NCBI RefSeq assembly: GCF_014638275.1
Contig: NZ_BMFJ01000001.1
Coordinates: forward strand, 2,034,338-2,098,337
Length of the DNA: 64,000 bases
Direction: 5' to 3'
Origin: Primorskyibacter flagellatus
GTDB lineage: Bacteria; Pseudomonadota; Alphaproteobacteria; Rhodobacterales; Rhodobacteraceae
Shown here: piece after piece, positions 54,126 to 63,699 of the stretch
Position numbering within the stretch: position 1 is the first letter of the stretch
Layout of the letters: each line of letters begins with the position of its first letter
Translations under genes and position numbers: made by a program
Notes under the pieces: model-generated
Database searches by the model: none
Told to the model about the DNA's origin: nothing
Seen by the model: only the letters and a program-made list of their open reading frames with translations

Positions 54126-55031
54126 TCAGCGGCTGCGGGACGAAGACCGGGCCAGTTCGCGGGCGAGGTCGACAAAGACCTTGAAGGCCGCGGGCGGGTT
54201 GCGCCGGCTGGGATAGTAGAGGCAGAGCGGGGCGAGCGGCGGCGTCCATTCCGCAAGCACCCGAACCAGACGACCGGCCTCAATATCTGCCAGAACGTCG
54301 GATTCCATGAAATAACCGATCCCGACCGACTCCAGCACCGCGATCCGGGCGAGGCTCGCCTCGTCCAGCGTGATCGGCCCGTCGACGTCGATCTGAACCG
54401 CTTCCCCCCCGGATTCGAACTGCCAGCGAAACATGGCGCCGTTTGGCAGGCGGGTGCGGATGCAGGCATGGGCCAGCAGGTCGGAGGGCACGCGGGGCGG
54501 GTCACGGGTTTCGAGGTAGCCAGGCGAGGCCACCACCGCATAGCGGCGGGCGGGACCGACCGGGATGGCTATCATGTCACTGGGCACGAATGGCTGGCTG
54601 CGCACCCCGAAGTCGAAACCGTCGGCCACGATGTCGACAAGGTTGCCCTCGGTCACGACATCGACGCGGACGCCGGGAAACCGCCGGAGAAATTCCAGGA
54701 TCAGCGGCGACAGGATCTCGCGTCCTGCGGTGGCAAAGGTGTTGATCCGCAGCGTTCCGGTCGGCGTTTCCTGCTGCGATCGCACCGTATCGAGCGCCTG
54801 GTGGATGTCCCGGAGCGCGGGGCTGACCTGATCGACGAAGCGTTCCCCTGCCCCGGTCAGGGACACGCTGCGCGTCGTGCGGTTGAACAGGCGGACGCCA
54901 AGCTGTTCCTCGAGCTTGGCAATCGCGTTGCTCAGCGCGCTGGTCGACATGCCGAGGTCGAGCGCCGCCGCGCGGAAGGACCCCCGGCGGCTGATCGCCA
55001 GAACCGCGTCGAAATCCGTCAGCCTGTACAT
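54126..55031 (-). CDS. LysR family transcriptional regulator
   Basis: 301 aa. N-terminal winged HTH ([20 protein letters not shown] then [20 protein letters not shown]) and a periplasmic-binding-protein-like effector domain. Divergent from the SnoaL-like/SDR pair with a 163-bp gap that holds two copies of an ATTATCCCGATWAT motif; it probably regulates that pair and itself. The C-terminus is Arg/Ser-rich (ARSSSRSR). Confidence 0.92.
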   Translation of the reverse strand: MYRLTDFDAVLAISRRGSFRAAALDLGMSTSALSNAIAKLEEQLGVRLFNRTTRSVSLTGAGERFVDQVSPALRDIHQALDTVRSQQETPTGTLRINTFATAGREILSPLILEFLRRFPGVRVDVVTEGNLVDIVADGFDFGVRSQPFVPSDMIAIPVGPARRYAVVASPGYLETRDPPRVPSDLLAHACIRTRLPNGAMFRWQFESGGEAVQIDVDGPITLDEASLARIAVLESVGIGYFMESDVLADIEAGRLVRVLAEWTPPLAPLCLYYPSRRNPPAAFKVFVDLARELARSSSRSR

Positions 55032-55034
55032 GAT

Positions 55035-55050
55035 GATTATCCCGATAATC
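55035..55050. promoter_or_regulatory. LysR box 1 (perfect dyad)
   Basis: GATTATCCCGATAATC is a perfect 7-bp inverted repeat with a 2-bp centre, starting 4 bp upstream of the LysR start codon. Fits autoregulation. Confidence 0.6.
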
Positions 55051-55066
55051 GCAATGCCACATCAAG

Positions 55067-55082
55067 AATTATCCCGATTATC
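55067..55082. promoter_or_regulatory. LysR box 2
   Basis: AATTATCCCGATTATC repeats box 1 with two changes, 32 bp (about three helical turns) further on. Paired sites on one face of the helix are usual for LysR tetramers. Confidence 0.55.
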
Positions 55083-55194
55083 AGCAAGAGGTCAAAGCCA
55101 TAGGTTGAGCCACACGACACGGACCAAGAGCACGGCCGGCAACTCCGGCACGTGGACCTGACCGGCAGCGCCAGTTCAACCAAGGAGACAGATC

Positions 55195-55524
55195 ATGAGC
55201 ATCGACCTACCCGGGGTCATCGACACCTATTTCAGGGCCGACAAGACCGGCAGAGCGAGCGCAATTTCGGAGTGTTTCACGCCGGACGCCGTCGTTACCG
55301 ACGAGGGCAACACTTACACCGGGCGCGACGCGATCCGGCAGTGGATGGCGAACGCCTCGACCCGATACACCTACACGGTGGAGCCCTTCGGGATCACCGA
55401 AGAGGGTGGACGAACGGTCGTGACCAGCCACCTCGTCGGAACCTTTCCCGGCAGCCCCGTCGATCTGCGTTACATCTTCGTCCTGAAGGGCGACTTGATC
55501 GCGGAACTGGAGATCGTGCCATGA
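55195..55524 (+). CDS. SnoaL/NTF2-like protein
   Basis: 109 aa small cone-fold protein. Starts ATG 55195 with CAAGGAG 8 nt upstream. [20 protein letters not shown] then [20 protein letters not shown] matches the SnoaL-like pattern. The family includes isomerases, dehydratases and ligand-binding proteins, so no reaction can be given. The stop overlaps the SDR start (ATGA). Confidence 0.85.
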   Translation: MSIDLPGVIDTYFRADKTGRASAISECFTPDAVVTDEGNTYTGRDAIRQWMANASTRYTYTVEPFGITEEGGRTVVTSHLVGTFPGSPVDLRYIFVLKGDLIAELEIVP

Positions 55525-56300
55525 CCCCCTTCGTGACCCTTGAGGGCAAACGCGCGCTCATCACCTCCGGCACCCGCGGGGCCGGCGCGGCCACGGTACG
55601 GCTGTTCGCGGACCTCGGCGCCCGCGTCCTGACAACCGCGCGGACGCGGCCGGAAGGGATGGCAGAGTCCATGTTCGTCGCGGCCGACCTGACACGGCCC
55701 GAGGGCTGTGCGACCGTGGCGCGGGCTGTGCGCGACAGGCTTGGCGGGGTGGACGTGGTTGTCCACATGCTTGGCGGATCCTCCGCCCCGGCGGGCGGTT
55801 ACCGGGCGCTTGACGACGACGCATGGCAGGAGGAGATCGACCTGAACCTGATGCCCGCCGTCCGTCTGGACCGGGTGCTGCTGCCGGAGATGGAGCGGCA
55901 GGGATCGGGCGTGGTGATCCATGTCACCTCCATCCAGCGCCAGCTGCCGCTGCCGGACGCGACCACCGCCTATGCCGCCGCGAAGGCCGCGCTGTCGACC
56001 TACAGCAAGAGCCTGTCCAAGGAGGTGTCGCCGAAAGGCGTGCGGGTGGTGCGGGTTTCTCCCGGCTGGATCGAGACGGAGTCCGCCGTCGCCCTGGCAG
56101 AACGGCTGGCCGCAGAGCACCATGTCGATGTCGAGCGGGGCAAGCAGATGATCATGGACTCCTTGGGCGGAGTCCCGATCGGCCGCCCCTCCCGGCCGGA
56201 GGAGATCGCGAACCTGATCGCCTTCGTCGCCTCTGACCGGGCGGGAACGATCACCGGCACCGAATACGTGATCGACGGCGGGACAGTACCGACCGCCTGA
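55521..56300 (+). CDS. Short-chain dehydrogenase/reductase
   Basis: 259 aa classical-type SDR. Cofactor motif [15 protein letters not shown] (a TGxxxGxG variant with Ser in place of the first Gly), catalytic Ser in [11 protein letters not shown] and YAAAK (Tyr and Lys). [10 protein letters not shown] and the C-terminal [14 protein letters not shown] are standard. Substrate unknown. Coupled to the SnoaL-like gene and likely under LysR control. Confidence 0.9.
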   Translation: MTPFVTLEGKRALITSGTRGAGAATVRLFADLGARVLTTARTRPEGMAESMFVAADLTRPEGCATVARAVRDRLGGVDVVVHMLGGSSAPAGGYRALDDDAWQEEIDLNLMPAVRLDRVLLPEMERQGSGVVIHVTSIQRQLPLPDATTAYAAAKAALSTYSKSLSKEVSPKGVRVVRVSPGWIETESAVALAERLAAEHHVDVERGKQMIMDSLGGVPIGRPSRPEEIANLIAFVASDRAGTITGTEYVIDGGTVPTA

Positions 56301-56478
56301 ACGTGCTGGTTGCGGGGGCAGGACGGGACCGGACAAAATCGCGCCGGCACCGCCAAGAACATGCGTCCCGAGAGGTGTCGCATTGATCCCGGCTGGCGCC
56401 ACCGGTCCGATTTCCCGCACCCATCCTGTCGCCGCCGCCCGCCATCGGCAGGGGCGGTCGCGACCCGACCGCCGGCCT

Positions 56479-58008
56479 TCAGGTCAGATCGGCGGGCAGG
56501 ATGTCGGTCGGCAGGTTCTGGTAGCACACCGGACGCAGGAAGCGCCGGATGGAGAGCGTGCCGACCGACGTTGCACCAAAGTTGGTCGAGGCTGGATAAG
56601 GGCCGCCGTGCACCATCGACTCTGCCACTTCGACACCGGTCGGGAACCCGTTGGCAAGGATGCGCCCGGCCTTGCGTTCGAGGATGGGCATGAGGTCAGC
56701 AGCCAGTCCCGTATCGGCGGGGTCCATGTGGATCGTCGCGGTCAACTGACCCGCGAGACTGCGCGCCACCTTTGCCATTTCGGCCGCGTTCCCAACGGTC
56801 ACGACCAGGCCAAGCGGGCCGAACACCTCTTCGGTCAGGGTATGGTTACCCAGCCAGTCCGCGGCGGACACACGGAACAGGAAGGGTCTGGCCTCACGGC
56901 GGTCGCAGGTCGAGGTCAGAACATCCTGCACGCCATGCTGCCCGCCGATCCTGGCGGCGCCGGAGGAATAGGCCTGCGTGATCCCGTCGGTCAGCATGAC
57001 CTGCGCACCGGTGTCGGAGAGTGCTTCGCGGGTTGCCTCCACAAAGGTGTCGGCGTCGGGGCCTTCGATCACGACAGCGATGCCGGGGTTGGTGCAGAAC
57101 TGGCCCGCGCCCATGGCCAGCGACCCGGCCCAGCCCCTGCCGAGGTCCCCCGCCCGCGCAGCGAGGGCGGCGGGAAGCATGAACATCGGGTTGACGGAAC
57201 CCAGTTCGCCGAAGAACGGGATCGGTTCGGGACGCCGTGCGCACAGGTCGAACAGGGCGCGGCCCCCGGTCAGAGAGCCGGTAAATCCGACGGCCCGGAT
57301 GAGCGGATGCTGCACGAGCGCCTGGCCGACCTCAAGATTCCCTCCCTGGACAAGGGAGAACACGCCTGCGGGCATACCGCAGGCCTGAATGGCGGCATGG
57401 ATTGCCTCGGCCACGATCTCGCCGGTGCCGGGATGGGCGCCGTGCCCCTTCACGACCACGGGGCAGCCTGCGGCCAGCGCGGCGGCGGTGTCGCCCCCGG
57501 CGGTGGAAAAGGCGAGCGGGAAGTTGGAGGCGCCGAACACCGCCACCGGACCGATCGGGCGCTGGATCATTCGCAGGTCCGGACGTGGCAGCGGCTGGCG
57601 GTCCGGCAGGGCCTTGTCGTGCCGACGGTCAAGGTAATCTCCCTGCCGGATGTGCGAGGCGAACAGGCGCAGCTGGCCGGTGGTCCGGCCACGCTCTCCC
57701 TCAAGCCGGGCAGCGGGCAGCCCGGTTTCCTCGGTCCCGATCTTCGTGATGGCGGTGCCGCGCGCCTCGATCTCGTCCGCGATCCGGTCGAGGAAGGCCG
57801 CCCGCTCCTCCCGCGTTGTATAGCCGTAGGTCCAGAAGGCATCTTCGGCGGCCTGACAGGCACGATTCACCAGATCAGGTGAGCCAACCGAAAAGGCATG
57901 CGCGTCGCCATGGGCGGGGTCGGACATGAACGTCGTTTCGGTTGCTATCCAGTCGCCGGCAATCAGGTGTTTTCCGTGTGGCGTGAAAGGGGTTGCGGCG
58001 CCGTCCAT
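56479..58008 (-). CDS. Aldehyde dehydrogenase, 2-oxoglutarate semialdehyde type
   Basis: 509 aa from ATG 58008 (AGGAGA site). It belongs to the ALDH group of NADP-dependent 2,5-dioxovalerate dehydrogenases: RPIGPVAVFGASNFPLAFST, VGFTGSLTGGRAL, GELGSVNPMFMLP (catalytic Glu), and Cys in GAGQFCTNPGIAVV. These enzymes make 2-oxoglutarate at the end of oxidative pentose/uronate pathways. Last gene of the TRAP/sugar-acid operon, so 2-oxoglutarate semialdehyde is the probable substrate. Confidence 0.88.
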   Translation of the reverse strand: MDGAATPFTPHGKHLIAGDWIATETTFMSDPAHGDAHAFSVGSPDLVNRACQAAEDAFWTYGYTTREERAAFLDRIADEIEARGTAITKIGTEETGLPAARLEGERGRTTGQLRLFASHIRQGDYLDRRHDKALPDRQPLPRPDLRMIQRPIGPVAVFGASNFPLAFSTAGGDTAAALAAGCPVVVKGHGAHPGTGEIVAEAIHAAIQACGMPAGVFSLVQGGNLEVGQALVQHPLIRAVGFTGSLTGGRALFDLCARRPEPIPFFGELGSVNPMFMLPAALAARAGDLGRGWAGSLAMGAGQFCTNPGIAVVIEGPDADTFVEATREALSDTGAQVMLTDGITQAYSSGAARIGGQHGVQDVLTSTCDRREARPFLFRVSAADWLGNHTLTEEVFGPLGLVVTVGNAAEMAKVARSLAGQLTATIHMDPADTGLAADLMPILERKAGRILANGFPTGVEVAESMVHGGPYPASTNFGATSVGTLSIRRFLRPVCYQNLPTDILPADLT

Positions 58009-58090
58009 GTGCGTCTCCTGTGTTTGGGCCGGGAGGGTGCTGCGATCCGGCAGCTGCAATCCCCCGGAGTATTTCCTGCGAAGGGAAGGG

Positions 58091-58816
58091 TCAGCCGTTC
58101 TTCCTGGCGAGCCAGGCGTCGAAATTCTTCTGGTTTTCTTCCTTGGTGCAGGGATAGAGGCCGATGATCGGGGTGCCGTTCAGCACCTCCTCCAGCACGA
58201 AGGCCTCGAAATCCTCCATTCCCGCGCAGACTTCGGCGATTTCATCCGCAAGATGCGCGGGGATGACCATGACACCGTCGCCGTCACCGACCAGCACGTC
58301 GCCGGGGAACACCGCGACGCCACCGCAGCCGATCGGCACGTTGATGTCGAGCGCTTCGTGTTTCGTCAGGTTGGTGGGCGCGGAGGGGCCGGCGCAGAAG
58401 GCGGGCATGTCGAGCGCGCCGATGCCGTCGAAGTCCCGGAAGCCCCCGTCAGAGACGACGCCGGCACAGCCGCGCACATCCATCCGGGTGATCAGGATCG
58501 ACCCGGCAGTGGCGGCGGTCGCGTCCTGGCGCGCGTCCATCACGAGGATCTGGCCCGGCGGGCAGGTTTCGACCGCGACGCGCTGCGGATGCTCGGGGTT
58601 CCTGAACTCCTCCAGAGTGTTGCGGTCTTCGCGGGCCGGTATGTAGCGGAGGGTGAAGGCCTGACCGACCATGGTCTCGGCCTTCTTCGCGACCGGCTTC
58701 ACCCCCTGGATGAACTGGTTGCGCAGCCCGCGTTTGTAGAGCTGCGTCGCGATGGAGGCGGTCGAGATACGCTTCAGGCGGTCGCGCGTGGTGTCGGAGA
58801 GGACGTAGTCGGTCAT
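58091..58816 (-). CDS. RraA-like protein (aldolase/dehydratase family)
   Basis: 241 aa. The RraA/HMG-aldolase fold is recognisable: GQAFTLRYIPAREDRNTLEE, LVMDARQDATAATAGSILITRM and the metal/substrate loop RGCAGVVSDGGFRDFDGI. C-terminal NPI-like VGDGDGVMVIPAHLADEIAE is complete. The family holds 4-hydroxy-4-methyl-2-oxoglutarate and oxaloacetate aldolases; members in sugar-acid operons are of less certain function. It lies 8 bp after the dehydratase. Confidence 0.85.
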   Translation of the reverse strand: MTDYVLSDTTRDRLKRISTASIATQLYKRGLRNQFIQGVKPVAKKAETMVGQAFTLRYIPAREDRNTLEEFRNPEHPQRVAVETCPPGQILVMDARQDATAATAGSILITRMDVRGCAGVVSDGGFRDFDGIGALDMPAFCAGPSAPTNLTKHEALDINVPIGCGGVAVFPGDVLVGDGDGVMVIPAHLADEIAEVCAGMEDFEAFVLEEVLNGTPIIGLYPCTKEENQKNFDAWLARKNG

Positions 58817-58823
58817 TGGGGCC

Positions 58824-60557
58824 TCAGAAGATATCAGGTTCGCCGGCGGTCTTGCCGAAATCGGATTGCAGGAAGTCGAAGTCGCAGCCCTGATCGGCCT
58901 GCGTGACGTGTTTGGAGAACATCCAGCCCCAGCCCCGTTCGAAACGGGGTTCGGGGGCGGTCCAGGCCTTCTTGCGTTCGGCCAGTTCGTCCTCCGGCAC
59001 CAGCATGTCGAGCGTGCGGGCGGGCAGGTCGAGGCGCACGATGTCGCCCGTCTTCAGCAGCGCGAGCGGGCCGCCGACGTAAGCCTCGGGCGAGACATGC
59101 AGGACGCAGGCGCCGTAGGAGGTGCCCGACATGCGCGCATCGGAGATCCGCAGCATGTCGCGGTGGCCCTGCCTGATCAGCGCCTTGGGGATGGGCAGCA
59201 TGCCCCATTCCGGAAAGCCGGGGCCGCCGAGAGGGCCAGCGTTGCGGAGGACCATGACGTGATCGGGCGTGACCTCGGCGTCTTCGTCGTCGACGAACTT
59301 CTTCATCTCGGGATAGCTGTCGAAGACCACCGCGGGGCCTTCGTGCACGTGATATTTCGGGTCGCAGGCGGCAGGCTTGATGACCGCGCCCGACGGGCAG
59401 AGGTTGCCCTTGAGCACCGCCAGGGACCCTTCGTGGTACACCGGGTTCGACAGGGGCCGGATCACGTCATCGTTGTAGACCACCGCACCTTCCAGGTTCT
59501 CGCCCACGGTCCTGCCGGTGACGGTCATGCAGGAGGTGTCGAGCCGGTCCTCGATCTGCTTCATCAGGGCGCGGAGGCCACCGGCGTAGTAGAAGTCCTC
59601 CATCAGGTAGTCCTTGCCGGAGGGGCGGACGTTGGCGATCAGCGGCGTATTGCGGCCGAGTTCGTCCAGTTCCTCCAGTTGCATCGGGACGCCGGCGCGG
59701 CGCGCCATGGCGATCAGATGGACAACGGCGTTGGTGGAACAGCCCGTGGCCATGGCGACGATGGCGGCGTTGCGGCAGGCCCCGGCGGTGATGATCTTTT
59801 CGGGGGTCAGGTCTTCCCAGACCATTTCGACGATCCGGCGCCCGCAGGAGGCGGACATGCGCTGGTGGTTGGCATCCACGGCAGGGATCGAGGACGCGCC
59901 CGGCAGGGTGATCCCCATGGCGTCTGCAATCGCGGTCATGGTCGAAGCCGTGCCCATGGTCATGCAGGTCCCGGCGGACCGGGCGATCCCCCCCTGCACG
60001 CCCAGCCATTCCTCGTCCGAGATGTTCCCGGCGCGCCGCTCGTCCCAGTATTTCCAGGCGTCGGAGCCGGAGCCGAGGATCTTGCCCGCGTAGTTGCCGC
60101 GCAGCATCGGACCGGCAGGCAGGTAGATCAGCGGCACGCCCGCCGAGATCGCGCCCATGACCAGACCCGGCGTGGTCTTGTCGCATCCACCCATGAGCAC
60201 AACGCCGTCCAGCGGGTGACAGCGGATCATCTCCTCCGTCTCCATCGCCAGCATGTTGCGGTAAAGCATCGAGGTCGGCTTGATGTTGCTTTCGTCGACC
60301 GACAGCGCCGGCATTTCGACCGGGAAGCCGCCCGCCTGAAGCACTCCGCGCTTCACGTCCTGCACGCGGTCCTTGAAATGGGCATGGCAGGTGTTGAGTT
60401 CGGACCAGGTGTTCAGCACGCCGATCACCGGCTTGCCGCGAAAGTCCTCCTCTCCGTAGCCAAGCTGCATCATCCGCGACCGGTGCCCGAAGGAGCGGAG
60501 GTCGTCGGGCGCGAACCAGCGGGCGGAACGGAGATCGTCGGGGGTCTTGCGGGTCAT
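58824..60557 (-). CDS. IlvD/Edd family sugar-acid dehydratase (L-arabinonate type)
   Basis: 577 aa Fe-S dehydratase. The three cluster Cys are in SELNTCHAHF, GGCDKTTPG and GTCMTMGTAS; the C-terminal SDARMSGTSYGACVLHVSPE is typical of pentonate dehydratases (arabinonate/xylonate) rather than IlvD proper. It would convert a pentonate to 2-keto-3-deoxypentonate. It follows the small one-helix gene by 5 bp in the TRAP operon. Exact sugar acid is uncertain. Confidence 0.88.
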   Translation of the reverse strand: MTRKTPDDLRSARWFAPDDLRSFGHRSRMMQLGYGEEDFRGKPVIGVLNTWSELNTCHAHFKDRVQDVKRGVLQAGGFPVEMPALSVDESNIKPTSMLYRNMLAMETEEMIRCHPLDGVVLMGGCDKTTPGLVMGAISAGVPLIYLPAGPMLRGNYAGKILGSGSDAWKYWDERRAGNISDEEWLGVQGGIARSAGTCMTMGTASTMTAIADAMGITLPGASSIPAVDANHQRMSASCGRRIVEMVWEDLTPEKIITAGACRNAAIVAMATGCSTNAVVHLIAMARRAGVPMQLEELDELGRNTPLIANVRPSGKDYLMEDFYYAGGLRALMKQIEDRLDTSCMTVTGRTVGENLEGAVVYNDDVIRPLSNPVYHEGSLAVLKGNLCPSGAVIKPAACDPKYHVHEGPAVVFDSYPEMKKFVDDEDAEVTPDHVMVLRNAGPLGGPGFPEWGMLPIPKALIRQGHRDMLRISDARMSGTSYGACVLHVSPEAYVGGPLALLKTGDIVRLDLPARTLDMLVPEDELAERKKAWTAPEPRFERGWGWMFSKHVTQADQGCDFDFLQSDFGKTAGEPDIF

Positions 60558-60562
60558 GAAAC

Positions 60563-60724
60563 TTATCCGTTCAGTGCGAAGGTCAGCCAGAGCAGTCCGG
60601 CGGTCAGGAACACGCCCACGATCTCGGGCCAGTTGCCGAAGTCATAGCCGTCGATGCTCTCTTCCTCCCCGAACTCGGGGGCAGAGATATCTTCGTCCTG
60701 GCGGGTGAGATCGTGGTCGGACAT
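60563..60724 (-). CDS. Small one-helix membrane protein of the TRAP operon
   Basis: 53 aa, from the ATG at 60724, 10 bp after dctM, to a TAA 5 bp before the dehydratase start. An acidic N-terminal half (DEDISAPEFGEEESIDGYDF) precedes one membrane segment (about residues 34-51, VGVFLTAGLLWLTFAL). An AGGAGC site lies before the ATG. Tight packing inside the operon and clean composition support a real gene. It might be an accessory subunit of the transporter. Confidence 0.65.
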   Translation of the reverse strand: MSDHDLTRQDEDISAPEFGEEESIDGYDFGNWPEIVGVFLTAGLLWLTFALNG

Positions 60725-60734
60725 GAGACGCTCC

Positions 60735-62051
60735 TTAATCCAGCATCGACGGCAGCCAGAGCGCGAGCTCCGGAATGAAGAGCACGAGGAACAATCCCAG
60801 GGCCTGCAATGCGATGAAGGGCAGCACGGCGACGAAGATGTCCTGAAGCTCGATACCTTTCGGCGCCACTGACTTGAGGAAGAAGCAGGCGGGCCCGAAG
60901 GGGGGTGACAGGTAGTAGATCTGGATGTTCATCGCAAAGAGCACGCCGAACCAGACCGGGTCGAACCCGAGGTCGATCACCACGGGGGCGAAGATCGGAA
61001 CCGTGATGAAGATGATCGCGATCCATTCCAGAAAGGTGCCCAACACCATCACGATCAGCATCATCACGATGATGACGGTCAGCGGCGCAACATCCAGCCC
61101 GGTCAGCAGACCGCGCAGGAATTCGCCGCCGCCGATGCGATTGTAGATCCCGATCAGCGACACGGCGCCGAGCACCAGCCAGATGATCGAACCTACGGTC
61201 AGGACCGTCTGGCGCATCGCGTCCCGTGCCATGCGCCAGTTCAGCTCTCCCCGCAGCGCGGCGACGACCAGGGCACCGACGGCACCAATGGCCGCGGCCT
61301 CGGTCACCGTGGCGATGCCGGAGTAGATGACCCCCAGAACCGCACCGATCAGGATCGCCGGAAGGATGACGCCCTTCATGAACTTCAGCCGCTGCAGGAA
61401 GGGCAGGCCGGTCTCCGGGATATCGTAGATCGGGGCCAGGGACGGATTCAGGCGCACCCGGACCAGGATATAGACGATGTAGAGCGAGGCGAGGATCAGG
61501 CCCGGAACGGCAGAGGCCGCGAAAAGCTTGGTGATCGAAACCTGCGCCGCAAGCCCGTAGATGATGAGCACGACGGACGGCGGGATCAGCGTGGCCAGTG
61601 CCCCGGCGGCGCAGATGATGCCGATCGACAGGTGCTTGTCATACCCAAGGCGCAGCATCTGCGGCAGGGCGATCAGGCCCAGCATCACGATCTCTCCGCC
61701 CATGATACCCGACATGGCGGCCAGCACGACGGCCACGATGCAGGTCTGCACCCCGACCGATCCGCGGAATCGCCCGCCCATGATCGCCATGCTGTCGAAC
61801 AGCGACTTGGCGATGCCCGATCGTTCCAGAACGTTGGCCATGAACACGAAGAACGGCACCGCGATCAGTTCGTATTTGTGCAGCACTTCGCTGACGTTCG
61901 CCGCGACGATGAAAAAGCCCGCGCGTTCGCCGAAGTAGAGGATGGCCGTGGCCAGCGAAACCGTGAGGGTTGTCACGCCAAGCGGCACACCAACCGCCAT
62001 CAGCGCCAGAAGCGCGAGGACGATCAGAAGGGTAATGATTTCAATGCCCAC
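60735..62051 (-). CDS. dctM: TRAP transporter large permease (DctM)
   Basis: 438 aa with about 12 hydrophobic segments starting at residue 3 (IEIITLLIVLALLALMAVGV). GIMGGEIVMLGLIALPQML and LIPPSVVLIIYG are DctM signatures, and the C-terminal YYLSPPFGPACFFLKSVAP is conserved. It overlaps the DctQ gene by 11 bp. Transports an organic or sugar acid with Na+ in partnership with DctP and DctQ. Confidence 0.95.
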   Translation of the reverse strand: MGIEIITLLIVLALLALMAVGVPLGVTTLTVSLATAILYFGERAGFFIVAANVSEVLHKYELIAVPFFVFMANVLERSGIAKSLFDSMAIMGGRFRGSVGVQTCIVAVVLAAMSGIMGGEIVMLGLIALPQMLRLGYDKHLSIGIICAAGALATLIPPSVVLIIYGLAAQVSITKLFAASAVPGLILASLYIVYILVRVRLNPSLAPIYDIPETGLPFLQRLKFMKGVILPAILIGAVLGVIYSGIATVTEAAAIGAVGALVVAALRGELNWRMARDAMRQTVLTVGSIIWLVLGAVSLIGIYNRIGGGEFLRGLLTGLDVAPLTVIIVMMLIVMVLGTFLEWIAIIFITVPIFAPVVIDLGFDPVWFGVLFAMNIQIYYLSPPFGPACFFLKSVAPKGIELQDIFVAVLPFIALQALGLFLVLFIPELALWLPSMLD

Positions 62052-62562
62052 TGGACGAAGCCTTTTCGGTGCGCTGGAACCAGCGGATGATGTTGGCGAT
62101 CAGTTGTGCGAGATAAAGCACGCAGCCGACGACGATCAGCACCTTGAAAATCGTGGGCTGGATCGAATTGAAGGCGGTGCCGGAATACTCGGTGCGTGAC
62201 AGCACTTTCATGGCCGGTTTCCATAGGGCCATCGTCAGCACAAGCACCGCACCGAAGGCGATGACCAGCTGGGCCAGACGAAAGATCCGCCAGATGCGCT
62301 CTCCGACAACCAGCTCAAGCATGGTGATCGAGATGTGGCGGTTGCGTTCAGTGACGAAACCGACCGACAGGACCCAGGCGGCGGCGCAGAGCGTCATCGC
62401 CGTTTCGGTCGACCATACAGTCGGCGCATCGAAGCCGTAACGCATGACGACCTCGGCCGCCGAGATCGCGATGCAGGCGAAGAAAAGGATGGAACAGCCC
62501 TGGCCGATGAAGACGCTGAAACGGTCCATCCCTTCGGCATAGCGGGCCAGAAGGTTCTTCAT
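62041..62562 (-). CDS. dctQ: TRAP transporter small permease (DctQ)
   Basis: 173 aa from ATG 62562; a start at 62598 would add 12 residues. Four membrane segments (for example GQGCSILFFACIAISAAEVV and LVIAFGAVLVLTMALW). The RNRHISITMLELVVGERIWR loop is the usual DctQ motif. It lies between dctP (57 bp gap) and dctM. Confidence 0.93.
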   Translation of the reverse strand: MKNLLARYAEGMDRFSVFIGQGCSILFFACIAISAAEVVMRYGFDAPTVWSTETAMTLCAAAWVLSVGFVTERNRHISITMLELVVGERIWRIFRLAQLVIAFGAVLVLTMALWKPAMKVLSRTEYSGTAFNSIQPTIFKVLIVVGCVLYLAQLIANIIRWFQRTEKASSSGH

Positions 62563-62619
62563 GATACCCCCGGACAGCAGAAGAAGCCGCCGCGCCATGA
62601 TCGGCGCGGCGGCAGTGGG

Positions 62620-63645
62620 TCAGTTCTTGAACAGACCAATTTCCGTCATGTACTTGATGTTCGCATCAAGCGCTTCCTGGGCAAGTTCCGACTTGGTTGC
62701 GTATTCCTGCCACTGTTCCCGCGCCACTTCGCGCAGCTTGTCGCGGCTTTCCTGCGGCCAGTCGATGACCTCGATCTTGCCGGCTGCGGCGTCGCGTGCT
62801 GCCAGTTCCTTGTCCAGCTTGGTGACTTCGGCGGCCATGGCGTACATGGCGTCGTACCACCAGGTTTTCAGGGCGGTCTGGTCCTCGGCGGACATCGCCT
62901 CCCAATTCTCCTTGTTGATGGTGAACTGCATCGACGGCATCGAGTGGATGCCGGGATAGAGCGGGTACGGCGCGACGTCATGCAGACCGGTCGCGTCGTT
63001 GTTCACGTAGGCCGAGGCGTCAGCCGCATCGACGATGCCCTTTTCCAGCGCACCGAACACCTCGGAGAACGGGATCGAAACGGGCGACGCGCCAGCCGCC
63101 TGGAAAACCGCTGCGGCGAGACCTTCAGGTGAGCGGATCTTCTTTCCGGCCAGTTCTTCGAAGCTGCGGATCGGGGTGCGGGCGGGCAGTGCCTCGCGGG
63201 AATAGGGGCCGCAGGCCACGACCTGCACCTCGCCGCCGGTCACGGAATCCGCAGCTTTCTGCATCATCGCCTCACCGCCGCCGTCCTTGCAGAAGCCGAT
63301 CATCTGTTCGGGCGTGTCGTATCCCGAGATCAGGTCGCCCATGATGGCATAGGCTGGTTCCAGGCCTGCGAAGTAGTTCACCGAGGTGAAGTCGCCGTCC
63401 AGAACGCCGGCAGCGACCGCTTCGGGCGTTTCGCGGGCGGGCACAACCGAACCGTTCGGCGTCAGCACGATCTCGATCCGACCGTCGGTCATTTCCTTGA
63501 TCTTCGGCAGCCAGCTCTCGGTCAGGTACTGGGTCGAAAAGTCGCCCGCGTTGAACGAGGTCTGGATGTTGAGCGTCTCGGCATGCGCGATCGTCGCAAT
63601 CACGGATGCGCATCCGCCGATAAGGGCGGCTTTTGCGAAATTCAT
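62620..63645 (-). CDS. dctP: TRAP transporter substrate-binding protein (DctP)
   Basis: 341 aa. Signal peptide about 1-22 (ends ATIAHAE), then the DctP-type start TLNIQTSFNAGDFSTQYLTE. Substrate-contact region LPARTPIRSFEELAGKKIRS carries the Arg that binds carboxylates in this family. First gene of the operon; the divergent GntR gene lies 131 bp away. With the dehydratase downstream, a sugar acid is the likely ligand. Confidence 0.93.
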   Translation of the reverse strand: MNFAKAALIGGCASVIATIAHAETLNIQTSFNAGDFSTQYLTESWLPKIKEMTDGRIEIVLTPNGSVVPARETPEAVAAGVLDGDFTSVNYFAGLEPAYAIMGDLISGYDTPEQMIGFCKDGGGEAMMQKAADSVTGGEVQVVACGPYSREALPARTPIRSFEELAGKKIRSPEGLAAAVFQAAGASPVSIPFSEVFGALEKGIVDAADASAYVNNDATGLHDVAPYPLYPGIHSMPSMQFTINKENWEAMSAEDQTALKTWWYDAMYAMAAEVTKLDKELAARDAAAGKIEVIDWPQESRDKLREVAREQWQEYATKSELAQEALDANIKYMTEIGLFKN

Positions 63646-63699
63646 TGGGTCTCCTCCCGTAACCTGCCGGGAGGTTATCCGCCCGGGCCAAGTAATGTG

